Shown here: piece by piece, positions 55,969-64,000 of the stretch
Layout: the number at the start of each line of letters is the position of its first letter
How positions within the stretch are numbered: position 1 is the stretch's first letter
Origin: Peronospora farinosa
Taxonomy: Eukaryota; Oomycota; Peronosporomycetes; Peronosporales; Peronosporaceae
Assembly (NCBI GenBank): GCA_947646735.1
Contig: CANTFK010000020.1
Span: forward strand, 124,001 to 188,000
Length of the DNA: 64,000 bases
Direction: 5' to 3'
Notes under the pieces: generated by a model
Told to the model about the DNA's origin: nothing
Database searches by the model: none
What the model saw: the letters and a program-made list of their open reading frames with translations, nothing else
Made by a program: the position numbers and the translations under genes

Positions 55969-58900
55969 GTGATCGAACAAATGGGTAGCATAGTCCCTGA
56001 GGCACCGAAAGGTCGGACCTCAGCTCTTTTGGTCTATAGCGCTCGAGTACGAGGCTATGACCAAGTGATGACCCTTCTCGTGGATTCGGGTGCATCACAA
56101 AACTTTGTGAAACTCGCGGCTCTGAAAAAGAGACCGGCGAGTTATGAGTCGCTTTGCCAGGATGGCAAGCGAGAAGAGGCGATCGTTCGTTTAGCGAACG
56201 GCGCGCTTGTACAATCGTAGGAAGTTCAAGTTTAACTCGCCTTCAGTTTCAGCTACTTCTCTTGTAAAGAGAAGTTCACAGTGCTAGGTATGGAGAGTCC
56301 GTATGACCTCATCCTAGGCATGCCTTGGTTGGCTAAACACCAACCATGGATAGACTGGCGTACACGCACAGTCGCTAGCTCTACGCAAGACACCGGAAAG
56401 GATGTGCTCTTGCGAGAAGCTTATGTGGCTGATGCTGTGTCCAATACAGTCGATGGTGCGATGACGGTATGTCAATCGACACCAGGAACTACCCAGCTCG
56501 AAAGGAGTGGTGTAGTTGGGAGTGCACTGGCGGAAAGCCAGGTGACACATGTTCCTACCCAGGTCGAAAAGACTGGTGTAGTGAATGGGGCGATGACAGA
56601 TAGTCATGCGTCCAATAGTCCTGCACAGAGCCGAGAGCCTGTGGCAGTTGATGGTGGGCTGACAGGAAGTCAAGCGCCACAAGAACCGGCACAGAGCCAT
56701 GGGCCTGGTGCGGTTGGAAGGAGTGCGTTAGCTGAGGCAGCAACGACACCTTCTTTCAGGTCAAACGTCGTGGTGACTCGAAGAACGAGCATTAGACGTA
56801 TTAAGACGATCAAGGGCACGTCGAAACGAGTGACCCTTGGATCAGTCTCGGTCCAAGAGGACGGACCTACGAACGAGTTGTTCGAGGCCGTCGAAGACAA
56901 AACGCCGGAGGCATCCTCAGTTGAGATGCTCCAACTTGTCTTGGCATCTGCCGAGGAGATAGTAAATCTCTCGGAGATGACGTGGGATCTGTTCCTGTCC
57001 GAACTAAAGGAAGGAAAGATCCACGAGATAGTCGCGACAGTTCCAGAAGAGAACGTGGTGGACTGTTGCTCTTCATCCACAATGGATGAAAGCGTCTTGG
57101 GAACCGACAAGAAGAAATTGTCTGCTGTTTAAGGCTGGGAAGCCTCGAAGGACAGCCCGATCTATGATGTTCTGTGGAAACACCGTGATGTGTTTCCAGC
57201 AGAAGTGCCGAGCCGCCTACCGGCCGATAGGGGCATCAGGCACGAGATTGACCTGGAGCCTTGCACCAAGTATTGTGTGACCAGGCAATGGCCGTTGCCG
57301 AAGGAACAAGTCGATTACATCGATGAGTTCTTCGACAAGCAAGCTAAGGCGGGATATGTACGTAAGAGCAAGTCGCCTCACTGCAGTCTGACCTTCTGTG
57401 TGCGTAAAGCCACAAGTGGATGGCGCGTGGTTCATGCTTATAATAAGCTGAACACGGCCACCATTCCGGCTCAAACGCCGATCCCGCGGAAAGATGTCTT
57501 GTTGAATTCCATGGGAAAGTCAACTATCTTTCCGCGTTGGATCTGAAGTATGGCTACTATCAAGCTCTCATGAGAGATACTGATGTAGCCAAAACGGCAG
57601 TAAGCACCCCAAGCGGTTTGCTGTGGGAGTGGCTTGTGATGCCACAAGGGTTGAAAAATGCTCCGGCAACATTCAACCGAGTGGTGGCTCACGTGATGCG
57701 TCAGCACCGTGCCTACGCGCCCCATTACTTTGACGATGTATTCGTGCATAGTAGGGCGGAGGACGGTCTGAGCGCGATAGAGTCGCACAAGCGTCATCTA
57801 GACGCTGTGTTGCAGACTCTGGGTGACGCCCAATTATACGTTAACTTGCAAAAGTGCGTAATAGGGTCCCCGAGATACCGGTACTGGGCTGCATCGTAGG
57901 TGCACATGGTGTACGAGCAGACCCAGAAAAGGTAAAGGCTGTAAAGGAATGGCCAGTCCCACGACATGTGAAGGATCTGCGCCAATTCCTTGGGATCGCT
58001 ATTTACTTGCATAAGTACAGCAAGAATTATGCGGAGCAGACCAAGCCATTTTCTGACCTTTTAAAAAAGGATACAGAATGGACTTGGTCGAAGGAACGAG
58101 AAGATGCGTTCACTTCAGTGAAGCAATCTCTTGTAGAGGCACCGGTTTTGGCATTTCCAGACGCGGATAAGCCCTTTAGCGTCGTCTGCGATGCAAGCAA
58201 TTTTGCAATCGGCAGCGCGCTCATGCAGAAGGATGACAACGGCGTTGAACGTGTCATTTCGTATCAGTCTCGGCTTTTAAAAGCTGCCGAGCTGAATTAC
58301 CCTGTGCATGACAAGGAGCTACTTTCAATTAAGTATGCCCTTGTGAAGTTTCGGGTGCACCTCTTGGGCACCGAACCTTTTGTGGTTTATACGGATCACG
58401 CATCACTGCGTACCGCTATAAATTCACCGCACATCTTGCCTAGGATGGCGAGATGGCTAACATTCTTCTCTGATTTAATTTCAAAGTTGAATATAAGCCG
58501 GGTAAGTCGAATGTCTTGGCTGACGCTTTGTCTTGAAGACCAGAATTTGAGGCAAGACAACAGGAAAGTGTGTCTCGTGAGAAAGCACAAGATGAGTCGT
58601 CAACATTGGCAGCCATGAAGGCCTACCATGTGACGAGCTCAATGACCTCCGATATCAAGGAGTGTTACAGTCAGGACAAACATTGTCTCCTGCTGTTGGA
58701 TCATTTTGGTGGACGAAAGGTTACCCTTCCGTCGCACCTCAAGCGAAACTAAATCGCTTTAGTTACAGTTATGGCCTGTTATGGCATCAACTGTCACCCT
58801 GTGATCCCTTGAGAATCTATGTCCCTCATGACATAGATCTCAAGCTGATGATACTTCACGAGTGCCATGATGCGCCATCTAGTGGGCATCTAGGCCGTGA

Positions 58901-60730
58901 AAAGACATTCTTACGAGTGTCAGAGCAATCTTGGTGGCCCCACCTATATCGGTGGGTCGCCAACTATATTCGCTCTTGCGAAGAGTGTCAGCGCATAAAG
59001 CCTGCACCTTCGAACAGTGCGCCACTGAAGCCACTGCCAATTCCAACCGAATGTTGGAAGTCGGTCAGTTTGGACTGCATGTTTGGCTTACCGCCTGACC
59101 ATAAAGGCAGGACGGGGCTCGTCGTCTTTGTAGACAGACTGAGCAAGATGGTGCATTTGGCACCATGTAGCACCAAGATCTCAGGAAAAGAGGCTGCCCT
59201 CTTATTCCTGGATCACGTGTATCGACTACACGGGATGCTCGAGTCCATAGTATCGGACCGGGATCCGCGTTTTACGTCGGGTTTTTGGCAACATGTGTTC
59301 GAGCTGCTGGGTAGCAAGCTCCACATGTCAACCGCTGATCATCCCCAGACCGATGGCCAAACAGAACGGGCCAATCGAGTCGTGGCGGATGTGTTGCGTA
59401 CAGTAGCGACTCCCAAAGAATGGAGCAAGCAATTGCCATTCGTGGAGTTCGCTATTAATAACAGTGTTCACGCCAGTACGGGTGAAACACCGTTTTACAT
59501 TAATGGACTGCGTCATCCTCGAACGCCAGTCTCGTTTGTACGCAGCCCGAGTCTTAGTGGGGGAGGGCCCCTCACTTCGCTCGGGGCAAATGCCAAAAGG
59601 GCCAAGGTTGCCCTAGTGACACTGCTAATTTGGCAGTGGTCACGTCACCTATAGGTGTCACAGAGGAGGCACGGCAAGAAATGCCGGCGCTCCTTGAGGA
59701 TGACACTATAGTGTTATCAACAGCGTCGACCCATGCACGACCTCTTGGAGGCTTCATCGGCGAGCTGGATACTAAAAGCGTGAGTGAAGCTCAGCGCTTT
59801 GTGGATGAGCGATTAGCCATCACACGTAAAGTCCGTGACGCGATGGCAAGCGCACAGGACAAGCAAAAACAATATGCAGACCAGCATGGTCGCAAAAAAA
59901 ATGAACACTTTAGTGTTGGGGACAAAGTGCTATTAAGTACTGCTACCCTACCTAAACATGCAATTTCTGTACTACCTGGTGGTACTACTAAGCTATCGCC
60001 CCGGTTCATTGGGCCCTTTACAGTGGTTGAAGAAGTTGGAGACCTAAATTATAGGCTCACTCTCCCACCGTATATGAAGAAGCACCCCGTATTTTACGTG
60101 GGTCGTCTGAAACGGTATGTTGATCCAGAAGAGATCACATATCCACATCGGTCTAACGAGATCGATGGTGACGCCGACTGTGAGTCGAGCGTCGCGACCG
60201 ATCAGGCGACGACGAAGCCGAAAGGCTTCCCGTGTATGAACGAGGCGATAGAGGACTCGGTGATCGAGGAGGACTCCGCGCTTGACGCGGGTCTCTCATC
60301 ACCAGTCGCTCTAAGATGTCCAAGCGGGGCTTCAGGCGGTCATACCCCTGACGATCCCTCGCCCTCACATCGCGCAGATCCGAGGTCAGTCGCGAGACTT
60401 GACTCTCGAGATCTGTCACCTGCCTCTTCAGCGCAGCAGACTCAGCCTGCTACTGATCAGCAGCAGGGTAGGCAGCCGCGATTAGGTGGGCGTAATCGCC
60501 GTTCCTATCGGGCGCCACCTGTGTTGGTGGACACGGAAGGGAATACGCGCTTCCTTGTTGGAAGGCTGTTGGCCCACCGGTTTGTGAAGCGAAAGCTCCA
60601 AATCCTTGTCCAGTGGAAGGGTTACCCAACGAGCTTTGACTCGTGGGAGCCTGCGGACGCTTTGCGCGTTGACGTGCCTGGGCTGGTGGCTGCTTATGGG
60701 AAGCAGCACCAGCTGTCTTCTTTCAGCTAG
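55969..60730 (+). pseudogene. Family A pol with several frameshifts
   Basis: Open pieces: 55969-56220 protease (TLLVDSGASQNFV), 56281-57132 spacer (DLILGMPWLAKHQPWIDW is the protease flap end), 57190-57899 RT in two frames (HYFDDVFVHS at ~57,725), 57854-58618 RT end and RNase H with intact-looking VCDASNFAIGS, 58662-59654 integrase (HDAPSSGHLGREKTF, CEECQ; D-D-E in LDCMFGLP, SDRDPRF, DGQTERANR), and 59630-60730 the integrase C-terminus and chromodomain (ILVQWKGYPTSFDSWEP). Stops and shifts between pieces (near 56220, 57132, 57545, 57899, 58618, 59650) mean no single polyprotein is made. All catalytic blocks are still recognisable, so decay is fairly recent. Confidence 0.9.
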
Positions 60731-61600
60731 GTCCGGAAGGACTAGCAGAAGAAGCGTGGCGAGAATTAATTGGGGGTCGCTTACCGCCCATAATTTCATG
60801 CGCACGCTTCATGGCGAAGCTGATTCGCTGCGACCGCTGTTTCGTTGCATCTTCATGCAAGGTAACACGGCGCCGAAGTTCAGCTTCATAGTCGTCGGCT
60901 GTCTCGTTAGAACGCAGCACGACTGGAATTGGGAAAGCACGACCAAGTGCTTTGCCCTGCTTTTTCCACAAAGGAAAGACGCTATAGAATTTATGAGCGT
61001 CTATAGTGGCACGCTGCAAAAGCGCTGCGCTAGACCCATCCGAGTTCATCCACTCAGATGGAGGTGGCATTGGTGGCAAGCCACCACTCACGTTGCCGCC
61101 CTCGCGACGGCGGGCTAGTGAGGCCGAAGGTGTACTTGGTGGAGCTTTAAGCTCACACTCACCTGAGTCTGACTCTCCATTATGGATTGTCAAGACATCA
61201 GCCTGAGAAGTTACATCTGACTGAGTCGCGACTACTCCTTTCGAAGTAGCGCGCTCAGTCTTAGTCGCTGCGCTCGTAGGCGCAGACGACGGGGGTTTTC
61301 CTTCGCTTGTAGGAAGCATAGATGCTTCCTCAAGGGTTGGGTGCCTCAAATGATGGGGACATATGTCCCCATCAATGCGCTTTGCTCATCGCCACTTTGA
61401 GGTGATGGCAGTGGTGTGGTCTCATTGTAGTCTACAATGAGAGATGGATCTTCATCCACATTATCGTGAGATGGAAGATCCACCCCAGTGCCTGACGCAC
61501 TTTGCGACGGCTGCGATAAATCGCGGCGCGTGCGCTAAGTGCTGGACTGCATGGGTGCCTTTGCAGGCGACCCATCAGCCTTACCAAGTTTCGGTGGCAT
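60723..61600 (-). pseudogene. Family A antisense ORF between pol and 3' LTR
   Basis: An ATG at 61600 (MPPKLGKADGSPAKAP) lies 106 bp inside the 3' LTR. The frame has one stop (TAG at 61535-61537) and one shift around 61,350-61,385, after which a long frame continues to TGA at 60723-60725, overlapping the pol stop tail-to-tail by 8 nt. The product would be about 290 residues: N-terminal acidic/Ser-Pro-rich, middle Thr/Ser/Pro-rich, C-terminal part basic and helical (DDYEAELRRRVTLHEDATKQ, RISFAMKRAHEIMGGKRPP). No known family recognised and no obvious similarity to the family B antisense protein by eye, but position and orientation match. Confidence 0.65.
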
Positions 61601-61691
61601 GAGTACTGAGCAGACTAAGGCGGCACGTTTATAACGGCTCGCCAGTCTCTCTGTCTCTTAGGCGATGTTTTATAAAATGTAAATATCGTTC

Positions 61692-61706
61692 TAAAACGGG
61701 GGATGG
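61692..61706 (+). promoter_or_regulatory. Polypurine tract of family A copy 2
   Basis: TAAAACGGGGGATGG immediately precedes the 3' LTR (TGTAACAGGG at 61707). Expected primer for plus-strand DNA synthesis. Confidence 0.8.
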
Positions 61707-62309
61707 TGTAACAGGGTACGTAAACATTAAGTAATACACTTAATGTTTGGTCTAAAAGTATCCATGATTACTTTTGACCTGTCACTTGGGTGCGATACAA
61801 AAATGTGATCCACCCTAGTGAATGTGATATCCATTGATGGATTCACATAAGAAGGGATGACGCTAGTTGAAGCTAGGCATCACGACGTCTCAGAAGGACG
61901 TCAGTTGCGATCTTAAATCTAGATTTAAGATCATGCGACAGGATACGCTTCTAAACAGTCGCGTATCCGATCTATCTATCTATATATATATATATATATA
62001 AGCCAATCAGTAGTTAAGTATATATTTAGTTATAATTAATTAAATATAGTTCAGTCTTGAATTTACTTAAACAAGCACACCACGCACGAGAAGTTGAGAA
62101 AATTCTGCGTGACGTCGGTGTTGTAAGCGTTAAGAAGTTCGTTGCACTCTCGCTTAAGCGAGAGGCGACTGGTGGTACGACTGCTTAAGCAGTCGACCAA
62201 CCTCCCAACCACCCTCGCACGCGAAGGTAGGACGGTATAACCGCTTCCTCGCTTGCCATAAGGTGTGTGCTCGTAGTACGAGGCAACTTCGTAGAAGTGC
62301 CCGTCTAAA
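61707..62309 (+). repeat. 3' LTR of family A copy 2 (~603 bp)
   Basis: Matches the 5' LTR with scattered differences (short deletion near the start, several changes near the end: GGTAGGACGGTATAACCGCTTCC). The right end is fixed to within about 2 bp, since CA-ATTCCC overlaps host CATTCCC. Confidence 0.88.
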
Positions 62310-62637
62310 CATTCCCTGCAATTACTTCAGACGTTGATGAAGTCGATATGGCGATTTTGATCGGGCGAAGAGGAAGGGGTGTTGGCCGGATGGATTGTAA
62401 GTATGTATGAAGGTTTTGACATTGCAAGTGTGTTGGGTGTTTGACGTTGGTATGCAGACAACAATGTAAAAAAGGGCAAGGAATGAATAACGTCAATGTA
62501 GAATTTCACCAACTAATATTGTGCAGATGGCCGGGTGCTCATGAAGCACAAAAGCTCCGGAATGATTAACATCTTGCAAGAATGTCGAAAAACGAAGCGA
62601 CGAAGCCGAGACCGCTGGACTTGTTTTTAGACTTGCA

Positions 62638-62889
62638 TTGCGCTTCAACAAACTCCAGAAAGCTACGAAGCAGCGACATCAAGTATTCAATGACAAGCAA
62701 CATACGAAGGCCTTAACCGCAGCTACGATACTCTTGCCATATACTGATCGTTTAGCTAGTATCAAGCGTGAAGCTCGTCGTAACAAGCATGGCGACCGAT
62801 TCTGCCCTTCATTAGATCAAACTGTTACTCTGCAACAGCTTTATCTACAAATGTCCAGCTGCCCATCCGGAGCAAGCACACTCAAGTAA
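62638..62889 (+). CDS. Small hypothetical ORF, inverted duplicate
   Basis: Same frame as 44552-44803, inverted, ending STLK where the other copy has STPK. No motif recognised. Flanking sequence matches too, so preservation reflects the segmental duplication. Confidence 0.3.
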   Translation: MRFNKLQKATKQRHQVFNDKQHTKALTAATILLPYTDRLASIKREARRNKHGDRFCPSLDQTVTLQQLYLQMSSCPSGASTLK

Positions 62890-63039
62890 CGATCGCAAGA
62901 ACAAGGAATGAATCCACTCGACAAGGTGTAAGACAAAGTTTGAGTATTTATTCGACGACTTGACTCTTTGGGAGCATCTGTTACAGGTATGTGACCTCAA
63001 AACCAGGCTCGGGATCAAAGCGGTCGCAGATGCAGTAAA

Positions 63040-63132
63040 TTGCAGCAGTTCGGGCTCGATGAGAAGTGTGACGCCTATCGAAAACTATATCTGGCGGCCA
63101 GAAACGTAAATTGTTGCTCGTTTGGCTCTCTT
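63040..63132 (+). pseudogene. ABCA fragment, inverted duplicate, cut by LTR insertion
   Basis: Encodes QQFGLDEKCDAYRKLYLAA, matching the minus-strand fragment at 44473-43983. It stops at GGCTCTCTT where an LTR begins; in copy 1 the same sequence continues GGATTTGTCTTG. Confidence 0.6.
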
Positions 63133-63772
63133 TGTAGCGGAGCTACACAGCTCTTTAGCCGGAGGAAGACTTTCGGCTGGAAGCCTCTTAGTTCGAGAGA
63201 ACTAAATAGAGTTAAGGCTAAAAGCCACTTAGTTCTAAGGAACTAATTATTCGACTTTAAAGTCACCCTCTTCTAAGGAAGTAGGAGAGACTTTTAGTCA
63301 GCAAGCAATAAGCTTAAGGTTCAGAGAACCAACGCACAGAGTGCAAGAACAAGCTAGAAGCTTAGGGGTTCAGAGAACCAACGCACGAAGTGCACAAGAG
63401 AGCAAGTCAGAACGACTTGCGATCTTAAACTCAAAAGGAGAACTGATTTTATTTATGCTTTAAGATTTTGTGAATAGTCCTACTCTAAGTACACTACACT
63501 AGATTAATTACTATAATAGTAATTATTATATGCAGACTTTGCTATTGAACGACGTATCGTCTTAACATCTGTATATGATGTACTTAATACAGCGTTAGTG
63601 ATTTATCGAATCCTAATCGGTAAGATACGGTATTACCGAATACCGTATCTATAACGCTTATACTTAATACCTCTCTAAAGAGAAGTATAATAATGCATTA
63701 TATGCAATAGAAAGGAGAGTTTAAGTGTAAACTCTTGGAAAGACGCTACAACCGTCGTGTAACCCCGTTACA
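63133..63772 (-). repeat. LTR of third element (640 bp)
   Basis: On the plus strand it starts TGTAGCGGAGCTACAC and ends GTGTAACCCCGTTACA; the ends are imperfect mirror images, TG...CA on both strands. Internally it has short repeated blocks (AGTTCTAAGGAACTAA; GGTTCAGAGAACCAACGCAC twice at ~63,319-63,387). Inserted after CTCTCTT in the ABCA remnant. Confidence 0.82.
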
Positions 63773-63786
63773 CCCTCCCCCACCAG
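63773..63786 (-). promoter_or_regulatory. Polypurine tract of third element
   Basis: On the minus strand, TGGTGGGGGAGGG directly precedes TGTAAC. This is the main reason for the minus orientation; in plus orientation no TGG-type primer-binding site follows the LTR. Confidence 0.65.
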
Positions 63787-63884
63787 ACTGACGTTCCCAT
63801 AGAATGTCACTCGACCCCTTTCCTCGTAGAGGTAGTTGCTTTAGCGAACGTTTAAAACCTCACGGTTTGTTCACGGCACATAAC

Positions 63885-64000
63885 ATGACGCCTCCCGGCA
63901 GTGAGTCACAGACTCTTCGGGACCTCATTGAAGACGACCTTGACGAAGCGGTTGATTACGAAAGTGACACCGTCTTTGTGGGACCCGATGGGTCCCCTTT
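63885..64000 (+). CDS. Start of ORF antisense to third element, partial
   Basis: ATG at 63885, 113 bp inside the LTR, opens an acidic 38-codon frame (MTPPGSESQTLRDLIEDDLD...) that continues past the edge. Its distance and orientation match the antisense frames of families A and B. If instead the element is plus-oriented, this would be the beginning of gag. Confidence 0.5.
   Translation, partial: MTPPGSESQTLRDLIEDDLDEAVDYESDTVFVGPDGSP

Larger units (their letters stand above)
54168..62309 (+). mobile_element. Ty3/Gypsy chromovirus, family A copy 2 (8.1 kb)
   Basis: LTRs start TGTAACAGGGTA. Order: 5' LTR, primer-binding site, gag (open), pol in -1 frame (several frameshifts and stops), chromodomain, antisense frame, polypurine tract AAAACGGGGGATGG, 3' LTR. 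The flanks differ (ATGGG left, TTCCC right), there is no target-site duplication, and host sequence is missing at the junction, so a deletion accompanied or followed insertion. More intact than copy 1 at 22379. Confidence 0.93.
53466..63132. repeat. Inverted duplicate of 44,310-46,640, split by an LTR element
   Basis: Two blocks, 53,466-54,167 and 62,310-63,132, match copy 1 in reverse. Between them sits the family A Gypsy element. About 215 bp of copy 1 (45,130-45,344) is missing at the insertion point. The right block ends exactly where another LTR begins. Insertions therefore postdate the duplication. Confidence 0.88.
63133..64000 (-). mobile_element. Third LTR retrotransposon, partial, probably minus-oriented
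   Basis: An LTR (63133-63772) followed to the right by internal sequence that runs off the window. On the minus strand the internal sequence ends GGTGGGGGAGGG just before TGTAACGGGG, the layout of a polypurine tract and 3' LTR, as in family A. The element therefore lies mostly beyond the right edge and reads leftwards. Only 228 bp of its interior are visible. Confidence 0.7.

Noticed and set aside
53466..63132. Treating the two peroxidase-flanking repeats as LTRs or terminal inverted repeats of one large transposon
   Set aside because: The arms contain host gene sequence (peroxidase, ABCA remnant) and the spacer holds ordinary single-copy genes, so segmental duplication explains it better.
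63885..64000. Reading the edge frame as a normal gag start of a plus-oriented element
   Set aside because: Not excluded, but the sequence next to the LTR is a polypurine tract on the minus strand and no TGG-type primer-binding site follows on the plus strand.

Overview
This is nuclear DNA from an oomycete, most likely a Peronosporales species (Phytophthora or a downy mildew). I infer this from short spliceosomal introns of about 65-100 bp with GT-AG and one GC-AG boundary, from oomycete-style domain combinations (FYVE plus GAF, C2 plus TPR with a tail anchor, an IQM-like protein), and from several chromodomain Ty3/Gypsy retrotransposons. I cannot name the species.

Layout. Positions 1-22,033 are gene-rich: a partial unrecognised gene on the minus strand at the left edge, a Wee1/Myt1-like kinase (nine exons, 495 aa), ribosomal protein L26/uL24 (start codon split by an intron), an IQM-like protein, a 1,596-aa P4-ATPase divergently paired with a C2/TPR tail-anchored protein, a Pumilio-family RNA-binding protein, and an FAD amine oxidase. 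Positions 22,379-41,995 are retrotransposon: a decayed, 3'-truncated Gypsy copy (family A), a decayed minus-strand Copia fragment, and a nearly complete 13.4-kb Gypsy chromovirus (family B) with 1.3/1.4-kb LTRs. Positions 43,983-53,900 return to host sequence: an ABCA-like pseudogene remnant, a class I haem peroxidase, a mitochondrial PP2C of the pyruvate-dehydrogenase-phosphatase type, an FYVE-GAF protein and an acyl-CoA-binding protein. From about 53,466 to 63,132 the 44.3-46.64 kb segment appears again in inverted orientation. It is split by a second family-A Gypsy element and cut on the right by the LTR of a third Gypsy-type element that runs off the window.

The most notable system is in the retrotransposons. 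Family A and family B each carry a long antisense reading frame between the integrase/chromodomain end and the 3' LTR, starting about 105-140 bp inside that LTR and reading back toward pol. The edge element shows the beginning of a similarly placed frame. In family B the gag stop codon lies inside a perfect 14-bp stem directly after a G-TTA-AAT sequence, and pol is in the -1 frame, so this looks like a programmed -1 frameshift signal. Family B also has a degenerate native RNase H followed by a second intact-looking one, and its gag ATG directly abuts the 5' LTR so that the primer-binding site lies inside the first codons.

Limits. Exon junctions were inferred by eye from splice motifs, frame and family alignment. 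All multi-exon models given here sum to a multiple of three. No database search was possible.
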